DNA of 64,000 nucleotides from Sphingobium wenxiniae (GCF_007830065.1 NZ_VLKK01000011.1:1-64000); one strand, 5' to 3'. Shown: positions 15,737-28,324, numbered from the stretch's first letter. The notes: generated by a model from the letters alone, not told the origin. A program made the numbers and translations.

Positions 15737-16849
15737 TTACGACCAATCGTCCGCTGAACGTCCTCGCCTGCTGGATCTGTCTATGCTCATGATGATGCCG
15801 ACGCAGAGCATCACGGTCAGCATCGAGGATCCGCCATAGGACATGAAGGGCAGGGGAATCCCGACCACCGGCGCCAGCCCCATGACCATCATCAGGTTGA
15901 TCGCGACATAGAAGAATATCGTGGTGGTCAAACCCGCCGCCGTCAGCCGGGCGAATTTATCCTGCGTACGCAGCGCCACGCCAAGACCCCAGCGGAACAG
16001 CAGCATGAACGCGCAGATCAGCAGGATACCGCCGACCAGCCCCCATTCTTCCGCCATGGTCGCGAACACGAAATCGGTGTGGCCTTCAGGCAGATAGTCG
16101 AGATGGCTCTGCGTCCCTTTCAGGAAGCCCTTGCCGAAAATGCCGCCCGATCCGATGGCGATCTTGGACTGGCTGATGTGATACCCCGCGCCCAGCGGAT
16201 CGCTTTCCGGGTCAAGGAAGATCAGCACGCGTTTCTGCTGATAATCATGCAGGAAGCTGAAGGCGATCGGTACGGCCGCCGCCAGCGTCAGGCCCGATCC
16301 GATGAACAATCGCAGCGGCAACCCGGACAGGAACATGACGGTGACGCCGCCGGCCGCGATCATCGTCGCCGTGCCCAGGTCGGGCTGGATCAGGACTAGC
16401 GCCCATGGGACGCCGATCAGAACGAGCGCGGGCCAGATCGCGTTCCATCTGCGAATCTCCCCCACGGGTAGGAGAGAGTAGAAGCGCGCGACGGCAAGGA
16501 CGATGATCGGCTTCATGAATTCAGACGGTTGAAGCTGCATGAAGCCAAGGTTGATCCATCGCTGGCTTCCTCCGGCCACGCCGCCGACCAGTTCCACCAC
16601 CACCAGGGCGATCAGGACGGCGGCATAGGCCGGAAAGGCGAAACGGGCGAAGGTTTCCATCCTGACGCGGCTGAGCACCAGCGCCATCACCGAAAAGATG
16701 ATGAAGCGTATGATCTGATTGAGCGCCCATGGCGCCATGCTGCCGCCGGCCGCGCTGTAGAGGACGACGGTGCCGAAGGCGGCGATCGCCAGCAGCAGCA
16801 GCAGCACGCGCCAGGAAAATTGGGTGACGGGTTGGGGAATGATGCTCAT
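15737..16849 (-). CDS. rodA: RodA, SEDS peptidoglycan glycosyltransferase
   Basis: A 370-residue integral membrane protein with about ten hydrophobic segments. Family motifs are present in QPDLGTATM and GAGYHISQSKIAIGSGGIFGKG, and the C-terminal PLPFMSYGGSSML is diagnostic of SEDS proteins. RodA polymerises glycan strands of the lateral wall with PBP2. It is the last gene of the operon mreB-mreC-mreD-mrdA-rodA, and its ATG overlaps the mrdA stop (ATGA). Confidence 0.95.
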   Translation of the reverse strand: MSIIPQPVTQFSWRVLLLLLAIAAFGTVVLYSAAGGSMAPWALNQIIRFIIFSVMALVLSRVRMETFARFAFPAYAAVLIALVVVELVGGVAGGSQRWINLGFMQLQPSEFMKPIIVLAVARFYSLLPVGEIRRWNAIWPALVLIGVPWALVLIQPDLGTATMIAAGGVTVMFLSGLPLRLFIGSGLTLAAAVPIAFSFLHDYQQKRVLIFLDPESDPLGAGYHISQSKIAIGSGGIFGKGFLKGTQSHLDYLPEGHTDFVFATMAEEWGLVGGILLICAFMLLFRWGLGVALRTQDKFARLTAAGLTTTIFFYVAINLMMVMGLAPVVGIPLPFMSYGGSSMLTVMLCVGIIMSIDRSSRRGRSADDWS

Positions 16850-18933
16850 GGCGCGCCAGCCGGTGGGGAGCCTGGCGGCGGCGCTTCGCTGTCATCGTCG
16901 GCATCCGCAGCAGGCCCCGACGGCATGTTCGGGGTGCCGGCGGGTGTCGCGCTGTTCGCGGCCTCGCCCGCATTGGCGGCGGCGGGGGAGGGAACTTCGC
17001 CCCGCTCGATCGCCTTGGAAAGGCGGAAGGCGGCGGTCTGCCGCGCCAGGCGCTCGGCGGGCGGGCCGCCCCAGCCTTTCTCCAGCGTCTCCAGCTTTTC
17101 CATCGCTTTCTTCGGGTCGAACAGGAAGGACAGGGTATCGGCGCAGATCATGGGTGCGTCCTCCACCCGGCTGATGTGGCCACCATGCTCGATGATGCAG
17201 CCCACGGCATAGCGCGGATTGTCGAACGGCACAAAGCCCTGGAACAGAGCGTGATCGCGCAGCTTGAAAGGCAGGGAGGCATTGCCGCGTACGCCGCCCG
17301 CGCGTTCGGCCATGGTGATGCGGCGAACCTGCGCGGTGCCGGTCTTGCCCGCCAGCAGCACGCCAGGAATGTTCATGCGGGCTGCGCCGCCCGTGCCCCC
17401 TCCGTTCACCACCGCGCTCATCGCTTCGCGGATCACGGCCAGATGTTCCTCCGTGGCGCCAACCGATTCGGCTTCGGGACGGTCCGCGCCATGGAGAAAA
17501 TTGGGCATGAGCTGCCTGCCGGTGGCCAGCCGCGCTGCCATCACCGACATTTGCAGCGGGTTGATGAGCATATAACCCTGACCAATCGTGGCGTTGACGG
17601 TATCGTATATCTGCCATTGCTGCCCATATTTCTTGAGCTTCCAGGCGGGGTCGGGCACGGTGCCATAACTCTGGCTGGCGAAGGGCAGGGGAAATTTCTG
17701 CCCCATTCCCACGCGACGCGCCATGCTGGCGATCGGATCCATGCCGATGCGCTGGGCCATCTGGTAGAAATAGATGTCGCAGCTCTGGGCGATGGCCGTC
17801 CGCATGTTGACCGCGCCATGGCCGCGCTTCTTGTGACAATGGAACAGCGTGTTGCCGACCCTGATCGCGCCCGGGCAGCCGATGGTTTCGGACGGATGGA
17901 CGCCCGCTTCCAGCAGTGCGAGCGCCACCATGGGTTTGACCGTGGAGCCGGGCGGATACAATCCTTGCAGCGTCTTGTTGCGCAAGGGAACATGGTCGTC
18001 CTTCGACAGCATCTCCCATTCCAGGTGACTGATGCCGTCGGAAAAGCTGTTGGGATCGAAACTGGGCATGGACGCCATGGCCAGCACGTCGCCGTTGCGG
18101 CAATCCAGAATGACGATGGAGCCGCTTTGCGTGGCGAGGCGGCGGCCCGCATATTCCTGCAATCCGGCGTCGATGGTCAGGCGAATGGTGTTGCCCGGCG
18201 TGTCCGGCCGCGTGGTCAATTCCCGCACGATCCTGCCGCGTGCCGTGACTTCGACCCGCTTGGCGCCCGGCTTGCCCGTCAAATGTCCGTCGAACGACTT
18301 TTCCAGGCCGTCCTTGCCGATCTTGAATCCGGGCGTGATGAGCAGCGGGTTCTTGCGCTCCTCATATTCCTTGGCCGAAGCGGCGCCGACATAGCCCAGC
18401 AGATGCCCCACGGCCGCGCCTGCCGGATAATAGCGGGAGAACCCCTGGCTGGGGGCGGCGCCGGGCAGGTCGGGCAGGCGGACGCTGACGGCGGCATATT
18501 GATCGTAGGTCAGCTTGTCGGCAACCTGGACCGGGCGGAATCCGGGCGATTTGTCCAGTTCTTCCTTGATCCGATCGACTTCGTCCGGCTCCAGCGCCAG
18601 CAGTTGAGCGAGGCTGCGGACGGTCGCTTCGGCGTCCTTCACGCGCTCAGGGATCAGGTCGACGCGAAAATCGGTGCGGTTGTTGGCCAGCGGCCGGCCG
18701 TTGCGGTCGATGATCCATCCGCGGCGCGGCGGAATGAGCGTCAGGTTGACGCGGTTGCTTTCCGACAGAAGTTTATATTTCTCATTCTCCGCCACGCTGA
18801 TCCACGCCATGCGGCCCGCCAGCAACAGGCCGAAGCCGCCCTGCAATCCGCCCACCACCATGGCCCGGCGCGTGAAGGTGAAGGACTGGGTGGCTTCCGT
18901 GACGATCTTGCGCCTGGATCGGGGAAATCTCAT
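16846..18933 (-). CDS. mrdA: Penicillin-binding protein 2, elongasome transpeptidase
   Basis: A 695-residue class B PBP. It has a single N-terminal anchor (AMVVGGLQGGFGLLLAG), a dimerisation domain, and a transpeptidase domain with the SxxK serine (GSTVKPM), SCD in place of SxN, and GKTGTAQ. The C-terminal 60 residues are Pro/Ala-rich. The start ATG at 18,933 was chosen because it overlaps the mreD stop (ATGA); an upstream ATG in frame would overlap mreD further. It crosslinks lateral-wall peptidoglycan with RodA. Confidence 0.95.
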   Translation of the reverse strand: MRFPRSRRKIVTEATQSFTFTRRAMVVGGLQGGFGLLLAGRMAWISVAENEKYKLLSESNRVNLTLIPPRRGWIIDRNGRPLANNRTDFRVDLIPERVKDAEATVRSLAQLLALEPDEVDRIKEELDKSPGFRPVQVADKLTYDQYAAVSVRLPDLPGAAPSQGFSRYYPAGAAVGHLLGYVGAASAKEYEERKNPLLITPGFKIGKDGLEKSFDGHLTGKPGAKRVEVTARGRIVRELTTRPDTPGNTIRLTIDAGLQEYAGRRLATQSGSIVILDCRNGDVLAMASMPSFDPNSFSDGISHLEWEMLSKDDHVPLRNKTLQGLYPPGSTVKPMVALALLEAGVHPSETIGCPGAIRVGNTLFHCHKKRGHGAVNMRTAIAQSCDIYFYQMAQRIGMDPIASMARRVGMGQKFPLPFASQSYGTVPDPAWKLKKYGQQWQIYDTVNATIGQGYMLINPLQMSVMAARLATGRQLMPNFLHGADRPEAESVGATEEHLAVIREAMSAVVNGGGTGGAARMNIPGVLLAGKTGTAQVRRITMAERAGGVRGNASLPFKLRDHALFQGFVPFDNPRYAVGCIIEHGGHISRVEDAPMICADTLSFLFDPKKAMEKLETLEKGWGGPPAERLARQTAAFRLSKAIERGEVPSPAAANAGEAANSATPAGTPNMPSGPAADADDDSEAPPPGSPPAGAP

Positions 18934-19457
18934 GCCATCACGCGCCAGCGGTCGATCCGGGCGCATTGCCGCACGATGAAGGGGAAAAGCAATATCGTCC
19001 AGAGCATCTGCGGCGCGACCAGTATCAGCTTAATTTCGCCTCCGCCGGTGATGCGCGCGAAAAACGCTCCCCCGGCAAGACAGAAGATAATCGCGACCGA
19101 CGCGATAAGCCAGTCCTGCCGATAGCCGCGCCACACCATTCTGTGCTCGACGGCGTCGATGCCGATCAGCGTCAGCGTCCACAGGCACATGGCGGAGCCG
19201 ATGGGCTGGCCGCTCATCATGTCGTCGAACAGGCCGAGCGGCAGACCGATCCAGGCGCGCAGCAATTCGGGGCGTAACAGCCGCCAGGCGAGCAGGATCA
19301 ACAGGCCGAAGGGCGGCATGGACGGGGATTGGGCGATGACCGGCAAGGCCGTGACCATCGATCCCAGCAGGACGGTGACGACCGGCGTGCCGCCCAGGCG
19401 AAAACGGGAAGGATGACGACCCAGCCGGGTGGCGTGGTGAAGATGCCGGTCGATCAT
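18930..19457 (-). CDS. mreD: MreD, rod-shape-determining membrane protein
   Basis: A 175-residue protein with about five membrane segments and the family motif PLGLFDDMMSGQPIGSAM near the middle. It belongs to the MreBCD-RodA-PBP2 complex in the inner membrane. The ATG overlaps the mreC stop and the stop overlaps the mrdA start. Sequence is typically divergent in this family, so the operon position is a large part of the evidence. Confidence 0.9.
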   Translation of the reverse strand: MIDRHLHHATRLGRHPSRFRLGGTPVVTVLLGSMVTALPVIAQSPSMPPFGLLILLAWRLLRPELLRAWIGLPLGLFDDMMSGQPIGSAMCLWTLTLIGIDAVEHRMVWRGYRQDWLIASVAIIFCLAGGAFFARITGGGEIKLILVAPQMLWTILLFPFIVRQCARIDRWRVMA

Positions 19458-20368
19458 GGCGCCGCCGCATTTTCAGCGGCGGAGGTCTCCTGCTCCATCG
19501 GCGTGTTGGCGTCGGAACGCGTCACCACCTGCTCGAATGCGCGCTCCACCACGACGGCATCGACGCGCGAAGGGTTGGCGAGCGGCACGCCATAAGCGAT
19601 TTCGCCCTGGACGCGGACCACCACGGCAACGGGCACATTGGGTTGATAAATGCCGCCGATGCCGGACGTGACCAGCAGGTCGCCCGGCTTGAACGGATTG
19701 CGTCCCGCCGACAGGGCGCGGATTTCCAATGTGCCGTCGCCAAGGCCGGTCGAGATCGCCGGGATATCGTCGTTGGCGCGGCGCACCGGCACGATATTGC
19801 TGCTGTCGGTCAGCAGCAGCACTTCGGCGGTGTTGGGCGTGGTCGTGTGAACCCGCCCGATCAGCCCTTCGGGCGCGCGCACCGGCATACCGGCCCTCAC
19901 GCCCTGCCAGCTACCCGCGTTCAGCCGGGCGAAGCGCCGCGCGCTGCTGGAAGAGGAACTGATGAGCCGGGCGGCGAGCACTTCGCTTCCATCTTCATCC
20001 ACCAGCTTCAACAGTTTCTTGAGCCGGGCATTTTCCCGCGCGACGGCCTTTGCCTCGATGATCTGGTTGCGGTCCGCTTCCACCTGCCGGCGCAGCGCGA
20101 CATTCTGAGTACCCGCGCGCCAATAGGCGGCCAGCACTTCATCGATGGAGGCCGCTCCGCTGACCATATGCCGCAAACCTGTGGATAGGGGACGCGTCAA
20201 TTCGGCTGTGCCGGTCCGGATGGCGGCAAAACCCGCGGGGTCGAATATGGCGACAACCACCAGCAGCAGGCCGACGACTGCGCCCGTCACCGCCACCACA
20301 TAGCTGGCGAACAGGCCATATTGCGCCTTCCGGTTATGCCCGGGGCGTCGGCTGGGTGGCCGCGCCAT
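19454..20368 (-). CDS. mreC: MreC, rod-shape-determining periplasmic scaffold
   Basis: A 304-residue protein with a short cytoplasmic N-terminus, one membrane helix (VVAVTGAVVGLLLVVVAIF), a coiled coil (about 85-115, VEADRNQIIEAKAVARENARLKKLL) and two beta domains (GLIGRVHTTTPNTAEVLLLTD; GDLLVTSGIGGIYQPNVPVA). MreC links MreB filaments to PBP2. The gene starts 19 bp after the mreB stop in the direction of transcription. Confidence 0.94.
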   Translation of the reverse strand: MARPPSRRPGHNRKAQYGLFASYVVAVTGAVVGLLLVVVAIFDPAGFAAIRTGTAELTRPLSTGLRHMVSGAASIDEVLAAYWRAGTQNVALRRQVEADRNQIIEAKAVARENARLKKLLKLVDEDGSEVLAARLISSSSSSARRFARLNAGSWQGVRAGMPVRAPEGLIGRVHTTTPNTAEVLLLTDSSNIVPVRRANDDIPAISTGLGDGTLEIRALSAGRNPFKPGDLLVTSGIGGIYQPNVPVAVVVRVQGEIAYGVPLANPSRVDAVVVERAFEQVVTRSDANTPMEQETSAAENAAAP

Positions 20369-20387
20369 CGCTCTTGTTCCCCCGCCT

Positions 20388-21437
<1,050 letters not shown>

Positions 21438-21516
21438 TTATCCTGTTCAGCCTGCCCGTAAAAAAAGCTGGAGCCGTGGGTCGCGGAAAGCGCTCGCTTG
21501 GGCTAGTCATTAGTTA

Positions 21517-23295
21517 ATGTCAATACGCCGTCTGCCTGAACATCTAGTCAATCGTATCGCCGCGGGCGAAGTGGTCGAAAGGCCCGCCAGCGCGCTCAAG
21601 GAAATTGTCGAAAACGCACTGGACGCGGGCGCGCGGCGGATCGCGGTGCGCCTGTCGGGCGGCGGGCTGGACCGTGTGGAAGTCAGCGACGACGGCTGCG
21701 GCATGGATTCGGCGGAGATCGCCCTGGCGCTCGAACGCCATGCCACATCCAAGCTGCCCGACGACGCGATAGAGAATGTTTCCACCCTCGGTTTCCGCGG
21801 CGAAGCCTTGCCCTCCATCGCCAGCGTCGCGCGGCTCTCGATCGACAGCCGCCCGCGCGGCGGCGACGGCTGGAACCGCACCGTCGACAATGGCGCGGTG
21901 GTGAGCGAAGGGCCGGCCGCGCTCCCGCCCGGCACCCGCGTCGTGATGGAGCAGCTTTTCGCGCGCGTGCCCGCGCGCCGCAAATTCCTGCGCTCGTCCA
22001 AATCGGAATATGCCGCTTGCATGGACGCGGTTCGTCGCCTCGCCATGGCGCATCCATCCGTCGCCTTCAGCCTGGAACATGACGGCCGCCGCGTGCTGGG
22101 CGTGCAGGAAGGGGATTCGCGGGAGGATCGTGTCGCCGCGCTCACCGATCGGGCGCTGGTGGACAACCACGTCATCGTCTCGCTGGAGCGGGAAGGGGTG
22201 CGCCTGTCGGGCGTGGCGTCGATCCCGACCTATCATCGGGGCGTGGGTGATCATCAGTTTCTGTTCGTGAACGGCCGCCCGGTGCGCGACCGGCTGCTGG
22301 TGGGCGCGGTGCGCGCCGCCTATGCCGACATGCTGGCGCGCGACCGGCATCCCGTGGTCGCGCTCTTCATCGACATGCCGCCGCTGGAGGTCGACGTGAA
22401 CGTGCATCCCGCCAAGACGGAGGTGCGCTTCCGCGATCCGGCGCTGGTCCGGGGCATGATTGTCTCCGGCCTGCGCCGCGCGCTGGATGCGGAAGGGTTC
22501 CGTGCGGTCCAACATGCCGACCCCGCCGCGCTCTCCGCCTGGAAGAGCGAGCCGATCTCCCCCACGCCGATCGGCGCGATGCCGATTTTCGAGGCCGCGA
22601 ATGCCGGTGCGCCTCCGTCGCCCGCGCTCTTCGCGGATCGACGGACGAGCTTCTTCACGCCCCCGCCGCAGGCCCGCGCCGAACCCGCCGCCGCCCCCGC
22701 GCCGGAAGGGCAGAGCTTCCCGCTCGGCGTTGCGCGGGGGCAGGTCGCGCGCACCTATATTGTCGCGGAAGCCGAAGACGGCCTCGTCATTGTCGACCAG
22801 CACGCCGCGCATGAGCGGCTGACCCTCGAACGGATGCGCCGCGCCATGGAGGGACAGGGGGTCGCCTTGCAGGCGCTGCTCCTTCCCGAAGTCGTGGAAC
22901 TGGACGAGCCTGCCTGCGACCGGCTGGAGACTCGCGTGGCGGAACTGCGCGAATTCGGCCTAGAACTGGAGCGCTTCGGCCCCTCGGCCATGTTGGTGCG
23001 CGCCGTTCCCGCCTTGCTGGGGCAGGCCGACGCGCAGGGGCTTGTCACCGATCTCGCCGACGATCTGGCGGCCTATGACAGCGCGCTTTCGCTCAGGGAG
23101 CGGCTCGATCTCGTCGCCGCGACCATGGCGTGCCACGGATCGGTCAGGGCGGGCCGGATATTGAGCGTCACCGAAATGAACGCCCTGCTGCGCGAGATGG
23201 AAGTCACGCCCCGCAGCGGCCAGTGCAATCACGGCCGCCCGACATGGGTGAAGCTGGGCCATGGCGACATCGAAAAGCTGTTCGGAAGGAAATGA
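21517..23295 (+). CDS. mutL: MutL, mismatch repair endonuclease/matchmaker
   Basis: A 592-residue GHKL ATPase. N-terminal motifs are ERPASALKEIVENALDAGA, DDGCGMD and GFRGEALPSIASV. The C-terminal domain carries DQHAAHERLTLE, which fits the metal-binding DQHA(X)2E(X)4E signature, and a C-terminal QCNHGRPT, so it is likely a nicking MutL, as expected in a bacterium without MutH. A Pro-rich linker (about 345-405) joins the halves. The stop overlaps the following gene by ATGA. Confidence 0.96.
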   Translation: MSIRRLPEHLVNRIAAGEVVERPASALKEIVENALDAGARRIAVRLSGGGLDRVEVSDDGCGMDSAEIALALERHATSKLPDDAIENVSTLGFRGEALPSIASVARLSIDSRPRGGDGWNRTVDNGAVVSEGPAALPPGTRVVMEQLFARVPARRKFLRSSKSEYAACMDAVRRLAMAHPSVAFSLEHDGRRVLGVQEGDSREDRVAALTDRALVDNHVIVSLEREGVRLSGVASIPTYHRGVGDHQFLFVNGRPVRDRLLVGAVRAAYADMLARDRHPVVALFIDMPPLEVDVNVHPAKTEVRFRDPALVRGMIVSGLRRALDAEGFRAVQHADPAALSAWKSEPISPTPIGAMPIFEAANAGAPPSPALFADRRTSFFTPPPQARAEPAAAPAPEGQSFPLGVARGQVARTYIVAEAEDGLVIVDQHAAHERLTLERMRRAMEGQGVALQALLLPEVVELDEPACDRLETRVAELREFGLELERFGPSAMLVRAVPALLGQADAQGLVTDLADDLAAYDSALSLRERLDLVAATMACHGSVRAGRILSVTEMNALLREMEVTPRSGQCNHGRPTWVKLGHGDIEKLFGRK

Positions 23296-23822
23296 GGGTG
23301 AAGCACGGACCTTTGCTGGCTTTCGCCATCGTCCTCCTGCCGTTTCCCACCATGGCGAAGGAGGGTGCGAAGCCGGTCTGCGAAGCCGTGCCACTCGCTG
23401 AACCCTGGACAAGCTGGACCCAAAGTGGCAGCGCCGTTGCCGGAGGCGACAGCCTCACCGCGCCGCGCCTGATCCTTGGCAAGCCCGTGACGGTCACGCT
23501 GCGCCCCGTGGCCTATGTTCAATATGCCGCCGCGCCGGGCAAGGATGCGGGCAAGGGGCAGGGCGGTCTCTTCACCCTGGCGCTCAAGTCGCCCGCGCGG
23601 GTCGGCATAGCCCTGTCCGACGCTGCATGGGTGGATATCGTCGATGGCGATATGGCGGTTGCGGCAGTGGATCACGGTCATGGCCCGGACTGTTCGGGCA
23701 TCCGCAAGATCGTCTGGTTCGAACTGACGGAAGGGACGCACATCGTCCAGATCGCGGGCGCGCCGAGCCGTGAAATCCGTGTCATGGCGGCCGATGCCCG
23801 CGCCAATCAGCCGGTGCCGTAG
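23292..23822 (+). CDS. Secreted hypothetical protein downstream of mutL
   Basis: A 176-residue protein beginning MRVKHGPLLAFAIVLLPFPTMAKEG, a typical signal peptide with cleavage predicted after TMA. The mature part is beta-rich, with a pattern (LKSPARVGIALSDAAWVDIVDG; DCSGIRKIVWFEL; HIVQIAGAPS) suggesting a small beta-sandwich in the periplasm. The ATG overlaps the mutL stop. A longer frame upstream lies inside mutL and is not used. No function could be assigned. Confidence 0.78.
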   Translation: MRVKHGPLLAFAIVLLPFPTMAKEGAKPVCEAVPLAEPWTSWTQSGSAVAGGDSLTAPRLILGKPVTVTLRPVAYVQYAAAPGKDAGKGQGGLFTLALKSPARVGIALSDAAWVDIVDGDMAVAAVDHGHGPDCSGIRKIVWFELTEGTHIVQIAGAPSREIRVMAADARANQPVP

Positions 23823-23830
23823 CGCGGGTT

Positions 23831-24307
23831 CTAAGCCATGCCGACGCGCGTGCGCGTCATGGTGATGGGGATCATCGACAGCACCGCCTCGTCCCCCTGG
23901 TTGAACATCAGGATTCTGGATTTCACGATGCCCATTTCCGGCCGGCTTTTCGACGCGGACTTTTCGATGACCTCCGCCGTTCCGTGCAGCGTGTCGCCGG
24001 GATAGACAGGCCGAAGCCAGCGCAGTTCGTCAATGCCGATGCCGCCCAGGCTTGCTTCCTGCCAGCCGCTTTTCTGCACTTCGGTCAGGAACATCTTCAT
24101 ATAGAGCGCCAGCGTGTGCCAACCACTCGCGGCGACGCGGCCGAAATGAGTTGCCGCCGCCGCTTCGTCGGACAGGTGGAAGGGCTGGAAATCATATTGG
24201 CTGGCAAAGGCGATGACTTCATCCCGGTCCACGGTCAGCGGACCGAAGCGCAGCATGTCACCCAATTTCACATCTTCGAAATAGATCGCGCTCATCACCA
24301 GTTCCAT
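23831..24307 (-). CDS. MaoC-family hydratase
   Basis: A 158-residue hot-dog-fold protein. SAIYFEDVKLGDMLRFG and the hydratase segment DEVIAFASQYDFQPFHLSDEAA (catalytic Asp and His) are diagnostic of MaoC (R)-enoyl-CoA hydratases. The start is the ATG at 24,307, preceded by GCGGAAGA; a TTG four codons earlier and an ATG four codons later are alternatives. It probably acts in fatty-acid or branched-chain acyl-CoA breakdown. A palindromic candidate operator lies 33 bp upstream. Confidence 0.85.
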   Translation of the reverse strand: MELVMSAIYFEDVKLGDMLRFGPLTVDRDEVIAFASQYDFQPFHLSDEAAAATHFGRVAASGWHTLALYMKMFLTEVQKSGWQEASLGGIGIDELRWLRPVYPGDTLHGTAEVIEKSASKSRPEMGIVKSRILMFNQGDEAVLSMIPITMTRTRVGMA

Positions 24308-24339
24308 TTTCTTCCGCAACTGATGTGAGGTAGTTGTAG

Positions 24340-24355
24340 TTTACGTTAACGTCAA
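24340..24355. promoter_or_regulatory. Palindrome upstream of maoC, candidate acyl-CoA regulator site
   Basis: TTTACGTTAACGTCAA contains the perfect palindrome ACGTTAACGT and lies just upstream of the MaoC gene. It resembles operators of MerR-type LiuR regulators of branched-chain amino acid and fatty-acid catabolism. No such regulator gene is in the window; assignment is by resemblance only. Confidence 0.4.
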
Positions 24356-24371
24356 TGGAGGGCCGCGGGCG

Positions 24372-24890
24372 TCACGCGATCCACTCCCGCAGCGCCCGCC
24401 ACGCCTGCGCCTTCTTCTCGCGCGGCATGGAGGCATAGGCGCCGCTGGAGGAAGGCAGGTCGATCAGCGCCAGCGCCGATTGGGGACCGATCTGCCGCCG
24501 TCCGTGCAGCGCCGCCGTCCTGCCGTTGAAAGCGATGGCCCGAAGCAGCGGAAGGCACGCCGTGAAAAGGGAGAGGTCGCGCAGTTCCGCGCCCCGGATC
24601 GCGCTGTCCAGACTGCCCTCCCGGTCCGCGCTTTCGATGACGTCCCACAGGCCGACGCCGCGCGCCCGCAGCCGCTTGAGCCGCGTCGCATAGGGCAGGG
24701 CGCGCAGGTCCTCACCCAGCACATCGCCCATCAGCGTCCAGAAGGCGTTGCCGCGATGGGCATAATATTCCCCTTGCCGGATCGACGCGTCGCCGGGCAG
24801 GCTACCCAGGATCAGCAGGCGCGTATTTTCATCCACGCTGGGCGGGAAGGCCGCCTTGCGCTGCGCCGGCATCTGTCCGGGGCGCAGCAT
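24372..24890 (-). CDS. DNA-deoxyinosine (hypoxanthine) glycosylase, UDG superfamily
   Basis: A 172-residue protein. The segment LLILGSLPGDASIRQGEYYAHRGNAFW is the active-site region of family 6 uracil-DNA-glycosylase-like enzymes that remove hypoxanthine. The C-terminal LIDLPSSSGAYAS corresponds to the DNA-minor-groove motif. It repairs deaminated adenine. It lies 6 bp downstream of the ychF stop on the same strand, so co-transcription is likely. Confidence 0.85.
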   Translation of the reverse strand: MLRPGQMPAQRKAAFPPSVDENTRLLILGSLPGDASIRQGEYYAHRGNAFWTLMGDVLGEDLRALPYATRLKRLRARGVGLWDVIESADREGSLDSAIRGAELRDLSLFTACLPLLRAIAFNGRTAALHGRRQIGPQSALALIDLPSSSGAYASMPREKKAQAWRALREWIA

Positions 24891-24896
24891 ATCGGA

Positions 24897-25997
24897 TCAG
24901 ACGTTGAACCGGAACAGCATGATATCGCCGTCCTGCGTCACATAGTCCTTGCCTTCGGAGCGCCATTTGCCCGCTTCCCTGGCTCCGGCCTCGCCGTTGA
25001 AATGGACATAGTCGGCATAGGCCATCGTCTCGGCCCGGATGAAGCCCTTCTCGAAATCGGTGTGGATCGCGCCCGCCGCCTGCGGAGCCTTCGACCCCTT
25101 CGTCACGGTCCAGGCGCGCGCTTCCTTCGGTCCCACGGTGAAGAAGGTGATGAGGCCCAGCAGCTCATATCCGGCCCGGATGATCCGCGCGAGGCCCGCT
25201 TCCGCAAGGCCCAGCGCTTCGAGATATTCGGCGCGCTCCTCCACCGGCATGGTGATGAGTTCCGCTTCGATCGCGGCGGACACGATCACCGCCTTGGCGC
25301 CTTCGGCCGCTGCCTTTTCGAACACGCGGGCGGAATGGGCGTTGCCTTCGGCCGCCGCTTCTTCCTCGACATTGCAGACATAGAGAACGGGCTTGGCGGT
25401 CAGCAATTGCGCCTGGCGGAAGATGCGCTCTTCCTCATCGTCGCCGGGTTGGGTCAGCCGCGCGGGCTTGCCGTCGCGCAGCAGGTCCAGCGCCTTGCCC
25501 AGCACGGACGCGGCGGCTTTCGCCTCCTTATCGCCCTGCGCCGCCTTTTTGGCGAAGGCTGGCACGCGTTTTTCCAGCGATTCAAGGTCCGCGAGCATCA
25601 ATTCCGTCTCGACCGTCTCCGCGTCGGCGATGGGGTCGACCTTGCCCTCGACATGGGTGATGTCGTCATCCTCGAAGCAGCGCAGCACATGGACGATGGC
25701 GTCCACCTCGCGGATGTTGGCGAGGAACTGGTTGCCCAGCCCTTCGCCCTTGGACGCGCCGCGCACCAGCCCGGCGATGTCGACAAAGGCAAGCTGGGTT
25801 TCGATGATCTTCGCGCTGCCGCCGATCTTCGCGATGGTCTCGAGCCGTTCGTCGGGCACCGCGACCTGCCCGACATTCGGCTCGATGGTGCAGAAGGGAT
25901 AGTTCGCCGCCTGCGCCGCCTGCGTCTCCGTCAGCGCATTGAACAGGGTGGATTTTCCCACATTGGGAAGCCCGACGATACCGCAACGAAAACCCAT
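24897..25997 (-). CDS. ychF: YchF/Obg-family redox-regulated ATPase
   Basis: A 366-residue protein starting MGFRCGIVGLPNVGKST. G1 is GLPNVGKST, G3 DIAGLV, and the G4 position reads NVEE instead of NKxD, which explains the ATP preference of this family. A coiled-coil domain and the C-terminal TGS domain (FFTVGPKEARAWTV; HTDFEKGFIRAE) follow. The in-frame upstream extension is rejected because homology begins at this Met. It acts on the ribosome and in oxidative-stress responses. Confidence 0.96.
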   Translation of the reverse strand: MGFRCGIVGLPNVGKSTLFNALTETQAAQAANYPFCTIEPNVGQVAVPDERLETIAKIGGSAKIIETQLAFVDIAGLVRGASKGEGLGNQFLANIREVDAIVHVLRCFEDDDITHVEGKVDPIADAETVETELMLADLESLEKRVPAFAKKAAQGDKEAKAAASVLGKALDLLRDGKPARLTQPGDDEEERIFRQAQLLTAKPVLYVCNVEEEAAAEGNAHSARVFEKAAAEGAKAVIVSAAIEAELITMPVEERAEYLEALGLAEAGLARIIRAGYELLGLITFFTVGPKEARAWTVTKGSKAPQAAGAIHTDFEKGFIRAETMAYADYVHFNGEAGAREAGKWRSEGKDYVTQDGDIMLFRFNV

Positions 25998-26146
25998 GGA
26001 ACTGCCTTCATATCTCAGATGATTGGCCGCGCCGATAGCCTTTTCCCGCCTGCTTGACCAGCCTGCCCGGCCAGGGGTGGGACAAAAGGCGCAATTGCAA
26101 TTTCGCGCGCGCACCCGACATGGGGCGCACGTTTGAGGAGGCTGCA

Positions 26147-28250
<2,104 letters not shown>

Positions 28251-28324
28251 TTATGACCCGGCGCATTGCCGTTGGGCAATGCAAAACGCCCCCGCTTTGG
28301 CGCTGCAAAGAGGCTGGCTGCCGC

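Noticed and set aside
16079..19470. Long plus-strand and minus-strand frames opposite rodA and mrdA
   Set aside because: They are antisense or shifted shadows of GC-rich genes with His/Arg/Ala-rich composition.
28263..28282. Hairpin between pth and pgm as a terminator
   Set aside because: An 8-bp stem (GCATTGCC/GGCAATGC) without a T run on the transcribed strand.
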